From: Pseudomonas saxonica
GTDB taxonomy: Bacteria > Pseudomonadota > Gammaproteobacteria > Pseudomonadales > Pseudomonadaceae
Assembly (NCBI RefSeq): GCF_007858365.1
Contig: NZ_VFIO01000001.1
Coordinates: 744,001 to 808,000, forward strand
Direction of reading: 5' to 3'
DNA length: 64,000 bases
The first letter of the stretch is position 1. Each line of letters opens with the position of its first letter. Made by a program: the position numbers and the translations under genes. The notes under the pieces are model-generated. The model saw nothing but the letters and a program-made list of their open reading frames with translations, was not told the DNA's origin and did no database searches. Of this stretch, positions 1-9,808 are shown one piece after another.

Positions 1-221
1 GCACGGCCGAGAATTTTAGTCAGTCCTGTTCCGCCCATCAAGCGATCAAGACCCAACTTGGCAAGCAATTTGGACAACAGGGCATCAAGCAGTTTGGCAA
101 CCACGAAACCCAGCAGTACGACCACCAACGCCCCGAAAAGGTTCGGAATAAAGTTGGCAATTTTGGTCCACAAGGCAGTCATTGCCGTGACCAGGCTCTG
201 GGTCCAGAGATCAAGTTCCAT
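1..221 (-). CDS. cmpX: CmpX-like mechanosensitive-channel-family membrane protein (N-terminal part)
   Basis: Only the first 73 codons lie in the window; the gene runs off the left edge. The frame starts at ATG (complement of 219-221) and reads MELDLWTQSLVTAMTALW, then a hydrophobic stretch (NLFGALVVVLLGFVVAKLL, residues about 27-45) and a Gly/Leu-rich amphipathic segment. This is the conserved TM-helix arrangement of small MscS-like inner-membrane proteins. In Pseudomonas this gene, cmpX, lies beside cfrX and cmaX next to sigX/oprF, and the same neighbours follow here on the same strand. The role (envelope stress, link to SigX) is known from the family and not visible in this fragment. Calling it cmpX rests on synteny plus the helix pattern. 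Confidence 0.8.
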   Translation of the reverse strand, partial: MELDLWTQSLVTAMTALWTKIANFIPNLFGALVVVLLGFVVAKLLDALLSKLLAKLGLDRLMGGTGLTKILGR

Positions 222-223
222 GT

Positions 224-469
224 TCAATCAGCCTTATCAGCAGGGCGAGCAGCAGGTTTGCGCCGCGAAACGGGCGCAATATGAGCTGAACCGCTATTCA
301 AAGCAATCATCAGTGCCTGTACCCAACGCCCCAGCAAGCTGAAAAGATCACCCGCACCGACCTGGCGGTTAGCGGTTTTCAGTACTCGACCCAGGCACGC
401 GTCATCGTCACGGGTAGACGCGGGCGCCTTGAGCATGTCACGTAGCGATTGTTCAAACGGATCGTGCAT
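224..469 (-). CDS. cfrX: CfrX-like small conserved protein
   Basis: An 81-residue protein of unknown biochemical role, lying 2 bp upstream of cmpX on the same strand. It begins MHDPFEQSLRDMLKAP and has a basic Pro/Ala/Arg-rich C-terminus (RRKPAARPADKAD) with one weakly hydrophobic stretch (LLGRWVQALMIAL). I chose the ATG at 469 because GAGAGG sits about 5 nt upstream; an in-frame GTG two codons earlier would place the start on top of that Shine-Dalgarno. The name comes from its position between cmpX and cmaX, as in Pseudomonas genomes. The tight spacing suggests co-transcription with cmpX. Confidence 0.75.
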   Translation of the reverse strand: MHDPFEQSLRDMLKAPASTRDDDACLGRVLKTANRQVGAGDLFSLLGRWVQALMIALNSGSAHIAPVSRRKPAARPADKAD

Positions 470-532
470 AAGCACCTCTCGATATGTCAGTAAAAGACGC
501 GAGCAACTTTGACGGCGTCACATTTGCCCCGC

Positions 533-1528
533 TCATAGCCACTGCAACCGACGGTAAAACCACCATTGGCCCACACCAATCACCAGCATTAAAAGACAGG
601 TCACCGCGAACCCGTAGGAATCATTTGAGAACGGCACCCCGCCCACGTTAATGCCCAGCAAACCGGTGATAAAGGTGATCGGCAAGAAGATTCCGGTCAG
701 CACGCCAAAGCGGTACATGATGCGGCTCATGCGCACATTCAAGCGCCGGTCCTCGGCCTCCAGAACCAGCCCCACGCGCTCGCGCGTGAGTTCCAGCTCC
801 TCAAGATAGCGGGTGAGGCTGTTGTTCAGTTCGTTCCAGTAATCGGCATCATCCGGACTGAACCACGGTAATTTGGTACGGGTCAGCTGACCGAAAATAT
901 CCCGTTGCGGAGCTAGGAATCGACGCAAGGCAGCCGCCCTGCGACGGATCTGCAAAATGGAGCCGTGCTCAGGCGTATACCGTTCGTCGGCATCTATTTT
1001 ATCTTCTTCGTCATCGACGATTTCTGATAGCTCGCCGATCAAGTCCTGCACTTTTAATGTCAGGTGCTGGGCCAGATAAAGAATCAATTCAGAGGGATTA
1101 TTCGGCCCTTCACCTTGGGAAAACTCCCCGAGCAGTTCATCGGTGGCGCGTAACGGACGCATACGCAGCGATATAACCCGCTGCGCACTGCCAAAAATAC
1201 GCAGCGAGACCATGTCTTCAGGTTCTGCACCGGGGTTCAGATTGACCCCGCGCAAAAACAACAGGAATTCGTTGTTGGGCAGCGTCAACAACCGCGGACG
1301 GGTATTTTCCTCGAGGAGCAAATCACAGCTGAAATCGCTAAGGCCGCTGGAATCGCGCAACCAGCTCTGGGTCTGCGGGTGGCTGCGATCCCAATGCAAC
1401 CAGATACTCTCGTGAGGTTGCAGTTGCAGATCGTCCAGCTCGGTGCGGGCAATAGAGCGCGCCCCACCTTCACCGTCCAGCACCAGGGCGTGCACCAGGC
1501 CCCATTGCGCGTTTTCGTCCTCGAACAT
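533..1528 (-). CDS. cmaX: CmaX, CorA/ZntB-family divalent cation transporter
   Basis: A 331-residue protein with the CorA-superfamily plan: a long soluble N-terminal domain, helical arms rich in Glu/Arg (residues about 165-270) and two C-terminal membrane helices (about 272-295 and 305-325). The loop motif after the first helix is GIN (TGLLGINVGGVPF), as in ZntB-like members, not the GMN of Mg2+ CorA. Transport of Zn2+ or another divalent ion is therefore possible, but the substrate is inferred. It is the first gene of the cmaX-cfrX-cmpX group. A basic tail (YRRLQWL) ends the protein on the cytoplasmic side. Confidence 0.88.
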   Translation of the reverse strand: MFEDENAQWGLVHALVLDGEGGARSIARTELDDLQLQPHESIWLHWDRSHPQTQSWLRDSSGLSDFSCDLLLEENTRPRLLTLPNNEFLLFLRGVNLNPGAEPEDMVSLRIFGSAQRVISLRMRPLRATDELLGEFSQGEGPNNPSELILYLAQHLTLKVQDLIGELSEIVDDEEDKIDADERYTPEHGSILQIRRRAAALRRFLAPQRDIFGQLTRTKLPWFSPDDADYWNELNNSLTRYLEELELTRERVGLVLEAEDRRLNVRMSRIMYRFGVLTGIFLPITFITGLLGINVGGVPFSNDSYGFAVTCLLMLVIGVGQWWFYRRLQWL

Positions 1529-1552
1529 CCGTGATCCTTAGTGGAAATGCGT

Positions 1553-2044
1553 TTAGCCCGGCATCTTCAAGGCTGATGGCGAAACGATAATGCCATTGTT
1601 ATCGGCATAAATGAATTCACCGGGGCGAAATGTAACGCCCGCAAAGGTCACAACCACATTCAAATCACCGATGCCGCGCTTGTCGGTTTTCATCGGGTGG
1701 CTGGCCAATGCCTGCACGCCTAGATCGGTTTGGGCAATCACATCCACGTCGCGAATACAGCCGTAGATCACCATCCCTTCCCAACCATTTTTCGCCGCTT
1801 TCTCTGCGATCATGTCGCCCAATAACGCCCTGCGTAGTGAACCGCCACCATCTACTACCAATACTTTCCCTGCGCCATTGAGCTCAGCCTGCTCTTTGAC
1901 CAGGGAATTATCTTCAAAGCATTTGACGGTTACGATCTCTCCGCCGAAAGAATCATGACCGCCAAAGTTGCTGAACATGGGCTCAAGCACTTGCACCAGC
2001 TCAGGGTAGGCATCACACAGATCGGGAGTGCAGTAGTGATTCAC
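1553..2044 (-). CDS. rraA: RraA, RNase E activity regulator family protein
   Basis: 163 residues starting [18 protein letters not shown] at a GTG codon (complement of 2042-2044). AGGAG lies 7-8 nt upstream; the longer in-frame start at 2080 would put 12 non-conserved residues in front. The RraA/DlpA fold is visible: [15 protein letters not shown] (residues about 70-85), [15 protein letters not shown] (about 95-109) and the [10 protein letters not shown] ending. In E. coli RraA binds RNase E and slows mRNA turnover. Some homologues are aldolases (HMG/CHA aldolase), and the G-x20-R-D aldolase-type motif is also present, so the biochemical role is not settled by sequence. It lies 24 bp upstream of cmaX. 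Confidence 0.88.
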   Translation of the reverse strand: MNHYCTPDLCDAYPELVQVLEPMFSNFGGHDSFGGEIVTVKCFEDNSLVKEQAELNGAGKVLVVDGGGSLRRALLGDMIAEKAAKNGWEGMVIYGCIRDVDVIAQTDLGVQALASHPMKTDKRGIGDLNVVVTFAGVTFRPGEFIYADNNGIIVSPSALKMPG

Positions 2045-2298
2045 GGGAAAGCTCCTGTTGGGAAGGACAGCAAGCAACACACTAGGGTTAAGGTATAGAC
2101 GGTCTGGTGAAGACAGGTTTTACCCGTCGCGGCTATTCCTTGTCGAGAACTCATTAACCCCTTGCACGCTGAAAATGACCAAAAGCGCGCGCCGCGTCAC
2201 ATCCTAGCCACTAATGCGTACTTTGAAGGCAGCCCATATTGCACCCGTAGCCGCTGTCGAGGTACGAGGTTGCGATGGGCTGCGCGCAGGCCCAGCTT

Positions 2299-3243
2299 TT
2301 AGCAATCACGCAACCAATCGCGCACCAGCGGCCACACCTCTTTTTGAGCAGGCTGACTGACGAGCATTTCAACGTGACTGAAATCGGTACTAAAACCGTG
2401 CTCGCGCCCCAGCGCCACGAAGGTGCGCTGCGAGGAGCCCAACTGATCGTAGAGTTTTCGGCACGCCCACTCGGGCGTCAGCTTGTCACCTGTCGCGGCG
2501 ACCGCCAGCACTGGCACCTGAACTTCGGCCAGGCCTGCCCACCAGTCACGCTCGGTGTCCTTGAAACGCCCCAAAAAGCCATTCCAGCGCAGGGCTTCCA
2601 GCGCGATACTGACAGGCTCATCCTCTGGCCCGCGCTTTAGACGCACGCCCGACAGATACCTGAAGCGCTTGAGCAGCAAATAAGCACACCACTGCACCGG
2701 CGGGATTTTCAGCCAGCCGTAACGGCGATTGATCTGGGTACCAAAAAACGCCGCCGATGCCACCAGGTCATCGTTGAGATACTGACCGCCAAGCGCCGCC
2801 GCAAGGCTGATGCCACCCTGAGAATGGCCGATCCAGTGTGGCGTTTGCCCACTTATCTCTCTGACAAAAGCACCTATTGCGGGTAAATCGTAACGGGCAT
2901 AGTCAGCTACACGGTTCTTGTTCCAGTGAATATTGCGAGCCGACAAACCGTGACCGCGCATCTCGGGTAGCCACACATCAAAACCGGCACGCGCCAAAAA
3001 AGCGCCAAGCCCCACCCCTTTGGGCGAATACCAGAAGCGTCGGTTGGAAAAGCCGCCATGCAACAAAATGACCGGTACGCCGCGCGCGCTATCGCCGTCT
3101 GCCAGCCCAAGACGCGTGGCCACCAGCTCAACGGAAATATCGGGGCTGTTGGCGGGTTTCAAGCGATAAACGTCTTCGCTCAGATCGCCCCGACGCTCAG
3201 CGCTGATCAGGGCAACGGGAAAAAGATGACTGCTGCTTTGCAT
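2299..3243 (-). CDS. Alpha/beta hydrolase (esterase/lipase family)
   Basis: A 314-residue alpha/beta hydrolase. The oxyanion-hole segment is VILLHGGFSNRRFW (about residues 58-71) and the nucleophile elbow is GHSQGG (Ser at about 140). A late Asp (GDKLTPEW) and the EHGFSTDFSHVEML segment provide the acid and His of the triad. No signal peptide is apparent. The start at 3243 (MQSSSHLF) is preferred because the longer in-frame start at 3276 lies inside the hairpin that terminates ppsA. It sits between ppsA and rraA on the same strand, as in P. aeruginosa. The substrate is unknown. Confidence 0.85.
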   Translation of the reverse strand: MQSSSHLFPVALISAERRGDLSEDVYRLKPANSPDISVELVATRLGLADGDSARGVPVILLHGGFSNRRFWYSPKGVGLGAFLARAGFDVWLPEMRGHGLSARNIHWNKNRVADYARYDLPAIGAFVREISGQTPHWIGHSQGGISLAAALGGQYLNDDLVASAAFFGTQINRRYGWLKIPPVQWCAYLLLKRFRYLSGVRLKRGPEDEPVSIALEALRWNGFLGRFKDTERDWWAGLAEVQVPVLAVAATGDKLTPEWACRKLYDQLGSSQRTFVALGREHGFSTDFSHVEMLVSQPAQKEVWPLVRDWLRDC

Positions 3244-3256
3244 AATGCTCTTGCAC

Positions 3257-3292
3257 AAAAAAGGGCGACTCCACACAGGAACTCGCCCTAGA
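3257..3292 (-). terminator. Rho-independent terminator downstream of ppsA
   Basis: AGGGCGA (3262-3268) pairs with TCGCCCT (3283-3289). Read on the minus strand, the hairpin is followed by a run of six T. It lies between ppsA and the hydrolase start, so it should end ppsA transcripts. Confidence 0.75.
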
Positions 3293-3348
3293 ACTGCTTA
3301 TAAAGAGCAGGGAACGCCATCAGCGCCCCCCGCCCTTCTCTCAACGAC

Positions 3349-5724
3349 TCAAGCTTGCGCCTGACCTTCTGCCAGGAAGAACCAGGTTTCCAGCACGGTA
3401 TCGGGGTTCAACGACACGCTTTCAATGCCTTGATCCATCAGCCAGCGCGCCAGATCCGGGTGATCGGAAGGGCCCTGACCGCAAATACCGATGTACTTGC
3501 CAGCTTTGTTGCACGCCTGAATAGCATTGGACAGCAGCTTTTTAACCGCTGGGTTACGCTCATCAAACAAGTGCGCAATCACACCGGAGTCACGATCCAG
3601 GCCTAGCGTCAGCTGAGTCAGGTCGTTGGAGCCGATGGAGAAACCGTCGAAGAACTCCAGGAACTCTTCGGCCAGAATCGCGTTGGACGGCAGTTCACAC
3701 ATCATGATGATGCGCAGACCGTTCTCGCCGCGCTTGAGGCCGTTTTCGGCCAGCAAGTCGATCACCTGGCTCGCCTCACCCAACGTGCGCACGAACGGCA
3801 CCATGATCTCGACGTTGGTGAAGCCCATCTCTTCACGCACGCGCTTGAGCGCGCGGCATTCAAGTTCGAAGCAATCACGGAAGTTTTCGCTGATGTAACG
3901 CGAAGCACCACGGAAGCCCAACATCGGGTTTTCCTCTTCCGGCTCGTACAATTTGCCGCCGATCAAGTTGGCGTACTCGTTGGACTTGAAGTCCGACAGG
4001 CGCACGATGACTTTTTTCGGGGTAAACGCAGCCGCCAGAGTGCTGATGCCTTCAACCAGTTTTTCGACGTAGAAACCAACCGGATCGTCGTAACCCGCGA
4101 TACGTTTGTCGACGCTGTTCTTGATTTCCGGCGGCAGACCGTCGTAGTTCAGAAGCGCTTTAGGGTGCACACCGATCATGCGGTTGATGATGAATTCCAG
4201 ACGAGCCAGGCCCACACCCGCGTTCGGTAGCTGCGCGAAGTCAAAGGCACGGTCTGGGTTGCCAACGTTCATCATGATTTTGAACGGCAGTTCCGGCATG
4301 GCGTCGACGGAGTTTTTCTTGATATCAAAGCCCAGTTCGCCTTCGAAGATAAACCCGGTGTCGCCTTCAGCGCAGGACACTGTCACACCCTGACCGTCTT
4401 TCAACAGTTGGGTGGCGTTGCCGCAACCGACAACGGCCGGAATACCCAGTTCACGGGCGATGATCGCCGCATGACAAGTGCGCCCGCCACGGTTGGTGAC
4501 AATGGCACTGGCGCGCTTCATCACCGGTTCCCAGTCCGGGTCGGTCATGTCGGAAACCAGTACATCGCCCGGCTGCACTTTGTCCATTTCGGACACGTCT
4601 TTAATGATGCGCACTTTGCCCGCACCAATACGCTGGCCAATGGCGCGACCTTCAACCAGCACGGTGCCGGTTTCTTTGAGCAGGTAGCGCTCCATCACAT
4701 TGCCGGCACTGCGGCTTTTCACGGTTTCAGGGCGCGCTTGAACGATGTACAGCTTGCCGTCATCGCCATCTTTGGCCCACTCGATGTCCATCGGGCACTT
4801 GTAGTGCTTTTCGATGATCATGGCTTGCTTGGCCAGTTCGCTGACTTCGGCGTCAGTGAGGCAGAAGCGCGCACGATCGGCCTGATCAACGTCGATCACC
4901 TTGACTGACTTGCCGGCGCTGGCTTCGGCGCCGTAAATCATCTTGATCGCTTTGCTGCCCAGGTTGCGGCGCAAAATGGCAGGACGACCCGCTTCCAGGG
5001 TTTGCTTGTGAACGTAGAACTCGTCCGGGTTTACCGCGCCTTGTACGACGGTTTCGCCCAGCCCGTAGGCGCCGGTGATGAACACTACATCACGAAAGCC
5101 CGACTCGGTGTCCAGGGTGAACATTACGCCGGCGGTGCCGGTTTCGGAGCGCACCATGCGCTGCACACCCGCCGACAGGGCGACCAGTTTGTGGTCAAAG
5201 CCCTGATGCACACGGTAGGAAATCGCCCGATCGTTGAACAAGGAGGCAAACACCTCTTTGGTCGCACGAATCACGTTTTCAACGCCACGGATGTTCAGAA
5301 AGGTTTCTTGCTGACCGGCGAAGGACGCGTCCGGCAAGTCTTCGGCCGTTGCCGACGAGCGTACAGCCACCGCCATATCAGGGTTGCCGTTGGACAAGGT
5401 AGCGAACGCCGTACGAATGGCTTCGTTAAGTTGCTCGGGGAACTCGGCTTCCATGATCCATTGACGGATCTGCGCGCCGGTTTTGGCCAATGCGTTGACG
5501 TCATCGACATCCAGCGCGTCGAGCGCCGCATGGATCTGATCGTTCAAGCCGCTCAGTTCAAGAAAATCACGGTAGGCCTGGGAGGTTGTGGCAAAACCAC
5601 CGGGAACCGAAACACCAGCGCCTGCAAGATTGCTGATCATCTCGCCGAGGGATGCGTTCTTGCCCCCTACGTGCTCTACGTCATGGGCGCCGAGCTTATC
5701 GAGGGAAACTACGTACTCTACCAA
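3349..5724 (-). CDS. ppsA: Phosphoenolpyruvate synthase
   Basis: 791 residues, the usual length of PpsA (pyruvate, water dikinase), which makes PEP from pyruvate and ATP for gluconeogenesis. Domains: N-terminal ATP-grasp (residues 15-345, KNASLGEM start, [18 protein letters not shown]), central phosphohistidine swivelling domain with [18 protein letters not shown] (catalytic His near 420), and a C-terminal TIM barrel (470-790) with [16 protein letters not shown] and [12 protein letters not shown]. The start is TTG (complement of 5722-5724) with GGAGAG about 7 nt upstream. It is divergent from ppsR, whose product switches PpsA on and off by phosphorylating the active-site region. Confidence 0.97.
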   Translation of the reverse strand: MVEYVVSLDKLGAHDVEHVGGKNASLGEMISNLAGAGVSVPGGFATTSQAYRDFLELSGLNDQIHAALDALDVDDVNALAKTGAQIRQWIMEAEFPEQLNEAIRTAFATLSNGNPDMAVAVRSSATAEDLPDASFAGQQETFLNIRGVENVIRATKEVFASLFNDRAISYRVHQGFDHKLVALSAGVQRMVRSETGTAGVMFTLDTESGFRDVVFITGAYGLGETVVQGAVNPDEFYVHKQTLEAGRPAILRRNLGSKAIKMIYGAEASAGKSVKVIDVDQADRARFCLTDAEVSELAKQAMIIEKHYKCPMDIEWAKDGDDGKLYIVQARPETVKSRSAGNVMERYLLKETGTVLVEGRAIGQRIGAGKVRIIKDVSEMDKVQPGDVLVSDMTDPDWEPVMKRASAIVTNRGGRTCHAAIIARELGIPAVVGCGNATQLLKDGQGVTVSCAEGDTGFIFEGELGFDIKKNSVDAMPELPFKIMMNVGNPDRAFDFAQLPNAGVGLARLEFIINRMIGVHPKALLNYDGLPPEIKNSVDKRIAGYDDPVGFYVEKLVEGISTLAAAFTPKKVIVRLSDFKSNEYANLIGGKLYEPEEENPMLGFRGASRYISENFRDCFELECRALKRVREEMGFTNVEIMVPFVRTLGEASQVIDLLAENGLKRGENGLRIIMMCELPSNAILAEEFLEFFDGFSIGSNDLTQLTLGLDRDSGVIAHLFDERNPAVKKLLSNAIQACNKAGKYIGICGQGPSDHPDLARWLMDQGIESVSLNPDTVLETWFFLAEGQAQA

Positions 5725-5900
5725 GGTGATCTCTCCACTAACTGTGTTGGAAAAGCTCAGGGCGCTGAATGCTCATCTAGGGAGCATCGCAGCGATTGTG
5801 GCCTGGACCTGGAAAATAAGTGAAACTGCCTGTTATGTAGTGCAACAAAATCTTACCTATCATATCCAAGATTCGTCACCAGCTTAAGGCCCAAGCGCAA

Positions 5901-6719
5901 ATGAAACGATCTGCTTTCTTTATCTCCGATGGAACCGGCATTACCGCCGAGACCTTGGGCCAGAGTTTGTTGGCACAATTTGAAAATGTGACCTTCAGCA
6001 AGTTCACCCGTCCGTACATCGACAACGCTGAAAAAGCGCGGGCAATGGTACAACAAATCAACAATGCCGCCGAAAAAGACGGGCTTCGGCCTATCATTTT
6101 CGACACGATCGTCAATCAGGACATCCGTGAGATCCTCGCAACTTCCAATGGTTTCATGATTGATATTTTCTCCAGCTTCCTTGCCCCGCTGGAGCAAGAA
6201 CTGGCAGAACATTCTTCCTATTCAGTAGGCAAATCGCACTCCATCGGCCATAACTCCAACTACATGGAGCGTATCGAGGCGGTTAACTTTGCCCTCGACA
6301 ATGACGACGGGGCACGTACGCATAAATACGACAAGGCCGATCTGATCCTGGTAGGTGTCTCACGCTGCGGTAAAACGCCAACCTGCCTTTATATGGCCAT
6401 GCAATTCGGTATACGCGCGGCCAACTATCCGCTGACTGATGACGATATGGAAAGTCTCAAGCTTCCTCCGGCATTAAAGGCGCACAAGCACAAGTTGTTT
6501 GGCCTGACCATCGACCCTGATCGCTTGACCGCCATTCGCAACGAGCGCAAGCCCAATAGCCAATACTCCAGCTACGCCCAGTGCGAATTTGAAGTGCGCG
6601 AAGTTGAGCGCTTGTTCCAGCGTGAAAACATCCCGCATATCAACTCCACTCATTTCTCGGTCGAAGAAATCTCGGCCAAGATTCTGGTCGAAAAAGGTGT
6701 AGAGCGGCGTTTCAAATAA
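5901..6719 (+). CDS. ppsR: PEP synthase regulatory protein (bifunctional kinase/pyrophosphorylase)
   Basis: 272 residues of the DUF299/PSRP family. It uses ADP to phosphorylate and inactivate PEP synthase and phosphate to reactivate it. Visible motifs are the N-terminal [22 protein letters not shown] and a P-loop-like [15 protein letters not shown] (residues about 151-165), followed by NYPLTDDD, the family signature around the nucleotide site. It is transcribed divergently from ppsA across a 176-bp gap, matching their functional pairing. The ATG at 5901 has only a weak upstream AAGG. Confidence 0.95.
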   Translation: MKRSAFFISDGTGITAETLGQSLLAQFENVTFSKFTRPYIDNAEKARAMVQQINNAAEKDGLRPIIFDTIVNQDIREILATSNGFMIDIFSSFLAPLEQELAEHSSYSVGKSHSIGHNSNYMERIEAVNFALDNDDGARTHKYDKADLILVGVSRCGKTPTCLYMAMQFGIRAANYPLTDDDMESLKLPPALKAHKHKLFGLTIDPDRLTAIRNERKPNSQYSSYAQCEFEVREVERLFQRENIPHINSTHFSVEEISAKILVEKGVERRFK

Positions 6720-6803
6720 AGCGAGCTGCCAGCTTTTAGCCACAAGTTGGCAGTTGAAAACCAGATTGCGCACGCCTGTATGACGTGTCGCTTGCCGCTG
6801 TTT

Positions 6804-8288
6804 TCACTGCTCAAAGAGCCCTACAAACGTATGAACAGGCATCGCCTCAAGCCTTGCCTGATCCTTGCACAGCTCAAAAATCTCGGTGCAACGCTGCCCG
6901 ACAAATCGTGTCGCCAGGTTGGCCTTGAACTTGGCCTCCAGCAATGGAATGCCTTGTGCCCGACGACGGCGATGGCCTATTGGGTATTGCACGACTACTT
7001 GCCCGGTGCAGGTGCCATCGGTGAAAAACACCTGAATGGCGTTGGCTATCGAGCGTTTATCCGCCTCCAGGTATTCACGGGTAAACCGAGGGTCTTCCAC
7101 GATCTCCATCTTCTCGCGCAGCTCATCAATGATCGGATGTGCCGCATGAAACTCATCTTCGTAGTGTTCCGCCACCAGATTGCCAAACGCCAGTGGCACG
7201 GCAGTCATGTATTGAAGACAGTGATCACGGTCTGCCGCGTTGGCCAATTTGCCTTGCTTGGAAATGATTCGAATCGCTGATTCGTGGGTTGTAATTACTA
7301 TTTTGGCGATTTCGTGCAGGCGATCCTTGACCTCCGGGTGTAAGGTCACGGCCGCCTCGCAGGCAGTTTGCGCATGAAATTCGGCCGGGAAGCTGATCTT
7401 GAACAGCACGTTTTCCATTACATAGGTGCCGTAAGGCTGCGACAAACTGAAGTGGCGCTGGTTTTCAGGCTTGAGCGCCAAATCCTTGTTGGTGTGACTG
7501 AACAGCACATCGTAAAAGCCCCACTGCGGTGCGGTGAGCACACCCGGCACGCCCATTTCGCCACGCATGGCAATGTCTGCCAGGCGCACGCCACGACTTG
7601 AAGCATCCCCTGCTGCCCAGGATTTACGCGACCCCGCATTCGGCGCATGGCGGTAGGTGCGCAGGGCTTGGCCATCAACAAAGGCATGGGACAACGCCGA
7701 CAATAACTGCTCGCGGTTCCCGCCCATCAACTTGGCACAGACCGCGGTGGACGCGACTTTGACCAACAGCACATGATCAAGGCCTACACGGTTGAATGAG
7801 TTTTCGAGGGCAATTACCCCCTGAATCTCATGGGCCATGATCATCGCGTCAAGGACTGTCCGCACGGTCAGTGGTTTTTCGCCATTCGCCACACGTTTTT
7901 GTGAGAGGTGATCGGCCACCGCCAAAATACCGCCCAGATTGTCCGAGGGATGGCCCCACTCCGCCGCCAGCCACGTGTCGTTGTAATCCAGCCAGCGCAC
8001 GATGCAGCCGATGTCCCACGCGGCTTTGACCGGGTCGAGGCGAAAGGAGGTACCGGGGACACGCGCCCCGAACGGCACCACGGTACCTGCCACAATGGGC
8101 CCCAAGTGCTTGGTGCATTCAGGAAAACGTAGCGCCAGCAAACCGCATCCCAATGTATCCATCAGGCAGTTACGGGCGGTGTCGAGGGCTTCGGGGGAAG
8201 TGATGGTGTAAGTCAGAACATAGTCGGCAATGTCCTGCAAAACCTGGTCATAGTCAGGACGGTTGTTGAGGTCGACGTTGGCGCTCAT
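6804..8288 (-). CDS. prpD: 2-methylcitrate dehydratase
   Basis: 494 residues, standard PrpD (MmgE/PrpD family). It dehydrates 2-methylcitrate to 2-methyl-cis-aconitate in the propionate-degrading methylcitrate cycle. The start [15 protein letters not shown] at 8288 has GGAGA about 8 nt upstream; the longer frame start at 8309 adds seven residues without support. Recognisable segments include [59 protein letters not shown] and [15 protein letters not shown]. It is the last gene of the prp operon, separated from prpF by a block of hairpin repeats. Because AcnD/PrpF can do the same step, the cell appears to carry both dehydratase routes. Confidence 0.95.
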   Translation of the reverse strand: MSANVDLNNRPDYDQVLQDIADYVLTYTITSPEALDTARNCLMDTLGCGLLALRFPECTKHLGPIVAGTVVPFGARVPGTSFRLDPVKAAWDIGCIVRWLDYNDTWLAAEWGHPSDNLGGILAVADHLSQKRVANGEKPLTVRTVLDAMIMAHEIQGVIALENSFNRVGLDHVLLVKVASTAVCAKLMGGNREQLLSALSHAFVDGQALRTYRHAPNAGSRKSWAAGDASSRGVRLADIAMRGEMGVPGVLTAPQWGFYDVLFSHTNKDLALKPENQRHFSLSQPYGTYVMENVLFKISFPAEFHAQTACEAAVTLHPEVKDRLHEIAKIVITTHESAIRIISKQGKLANAADRDHCLQYMTAVPLAFGNLVAEHYEDEFHAAHPIIDELREKMEIVEDPRFTREYLEADKRSIANAIQVFFTDGTCTGQVVVQYPIGHRRRRAQGIPLLEAKFKANLATRFVGQRCTEIFELCKDQARLEAMPVHTFVGLFEQ

Positions 8289-8402
8289 GGGGCAGTCTCC
8301 AGCAAGCATTATTGAAACGTGGGTTAATCCTCAGTCAGGTCGTTAACAGGCGGGTCTGGAGTGCCCGCTTAATATCAGTGTTGAAGCATTCCCTCACCCT
8401 AG

Positions 8403-8555
8403 CCCTCTCCCAGAGGGAGAGGGGACTAAAGGCAAAAGCAAATCGGCGCAATACCACCCATCAACCCCCTCTCCCTCTGGGAGAGGGGATTAAAGGCAAG
8501 AGCGAATCGGCGCAACACCACCCATCAGCCCCCTCTCCCTCTGGGAGAGGGTTGG
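8403..8555. repeat. Three tandem copies of a 64-bp unit with CCCTCTCCC/GGGAGAGGG hairpins
   Basis: The sequence CCCTCTCCC begins at 8403, 8467 and 8531, an exact 64-bp spacing. Each copy forms a stem with GGGAGAGGG a few bases later. The spacers between hairpins are nearly identical (AAAGGCAA...AATCGGCGCAA...ACCACCCATCA). The block fills the prpF-prpD gap and ends just inside the prpF terminus. A related single hairpin occurs near 61466-61493. The hairpins may protect or attenuate the polycistronic message; this is inference. Confidence 0.85.
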
Positions 8556-8572
8556 GTGAAGGTTTTACGCCA

Positions 8573-9763
8573 TCAAAACGAATCGCCGGGCACCCGCACC
8601 CAACCTTCCATCAAGACCCGCGCACTGCGGCTCATGATCGCTTTAGTGACCGTCCATTCACCGTTCACTCGCTGCGCTTGTGCACCCACGCGCAATGTCC
8701 CAGACGGATGCCCGAAACGCACGGCGCTGCGCGGTTCACCGCCCGCAGCAAGGTTGACCAGCGTGCCGGGAATCGCCGCCGCCGTACCAATGGCCACCGC
8801 CGCCGTGCCCATCATCGCGTGGTGCAACTTGCCCATCGACAACGCACGCACCAGCAGGTCAATGCTCTGCGCACTGACTGGCTTGCCGCTGGATGACACG
8901 TAATCCAAAGGCCCGGCAACAAACGCCACTTTCGGGGTGTGCTGACGCTTGGCGGCATCTTCAAGCCGGTCAATCAAACCCATGCGCAACGCACCGTGGG
9001 CGCGGATGTTTTCGAACATGGCCAGCGCTTTCGGGTCGCTGTTGATGTCGTTTTGCAGTTCAGCTCCGGTGTACCCCACATCCCGTGCATTGACGAAGAT
9101 GGTTGGAATACCGGCATTGATCAGGGTCACGTTCAAGGTGCCCACGCCTGGCACTTCGAGGTCATCCACCAGATTGCCGGTCGGAAACATCGAACCGCCT
9201 GCCCCCTCTTCGTCCGCCGCCGGGTTCAGAAACTCAAGCTGCACTTCAGCGGCCGGAAAAGTCACGCCATCAAGCTCAAAGTCACCGGTTTCCTGAACCG
9301 CGCCATCGGTAATCGGCACATGAGCAATAATGGTTTTACTGATGTTGGCTTGCCAGATTCGCACCACAGCCGTGCCGTTATGCGGGATACGCGCCGGGTC
9401 CACCAGACCGCTGCTAATGGCAAACGAACCGACCGCTGCCGAGAGGTTTCCGCAGTTGCCGCTCCAGTCCACAAACGGCTTGTCGATGGCGACCTGCCCA
9501 AACAGGTAGTCCACATCGTGATCCGCATGGGCACTTTTGCTAACGATCACGGTTTTGCTGGTGCTGGAGGTCGCCGCACCCATGCCGTCGATCTGCTTTT
9601 CATACGGGTCGGGGCTGCCGATGACGCGCATCAGCAAGGCATCGCGGGCGGCACCCGGCACCTGAGCAACAGCCGGCAAATCGAGCAGGCTGAAAAAAAC
9701 GCCTTTGCTGGTGCCGCCACGCATATAGGTGGCGGGGATTTTAATTTGTGCTGCGTAGGCCAT
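8573..9763 (-). CDS. prpF: 2-methylaconitate isomerase
   Basis: 396 residues with the PrpF signature start MAYAAQIKIPATYMRGGTSKGVFF, and the later CGNLSAAVGSFAI and GKLHHAMMGTAAVAIGTAA motifs of the PrpF/diaminopimelate-epimerase fold. PrpF converts the trans- to the cis-isomer of 2-methylaconitate so that AcnD plus PrpF together replace PrpD. Start chosen at 9763 (AAGGAT about 8 nt upstream); the earlier frame start at 9808 overlaps the end of acnD and is not conserved. It follows acnD by 45 bp in the same operon. Confidence 0.95.
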   Translation of the reverse strand: MAYAAQIKIPATYMRGGTSKGVFFSLLDLPAVAQVPGAARDALLMRVIGSPDPYEKQIDGMGAATSSTSKTVIVSKSAHADHDVDYLFGQVAIDKPFVDWSGNCGNLSAAVGSFAISSGLVDPARIPHNGTAVVRIWQANISKTIIAHVPITDGAVQETGDFELDGVTFPAAEVQLEFLNPAADEEGAGGSMFPTGNLVDDLEVPGVGTLNVTLINAGIPTIFVNARDVGYTGAELQNDINSDPKALAMFENIRAHGALRMGLIDRLEDAAKRQHTPKVAFVAGPLDYVSSSGKPVSAQSIDLLVRALSMGKLHHAMMGTAAVAIGTAAAIPGTLVNLAAGGEPRSAVRFGHPSGTLRVGAQAQRVNGEWTVTKAIMSRSARVLMEGWVRVPGDSF

Positions 9764-9808
9764 AAAAAAATCCTTTATAGGCCGGGGCACTTGGCCCCGG
9801 CACTGCAA

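Noticed and set aside
5002..5823. 273-codon plus-strand frame opposite ppsA
   Set aside because: Shadow of ppsA, and it crosses the divergent ppsA promoter.
6720..6803. CTGCCA...TGGCAG hairpin between ppsR and prpD as a terminator
   Set aside because: The stem is six pairs with a 16-base loop and no T-run on either strand, so support is too weak.
8403..8555. Three regularly spaced repeats as a CRISPR array
   Set aside because: The spacers between hairpins are nearly identical and there are no cas genes, so it is a tandem hairpin repeat.
8312..8896. 194-codon plus-strand frame over the 64-bp repeats
   Set aside because: It is created by repeat sequence and runs into the antisense of prpF; repetitive translation with no gene features.
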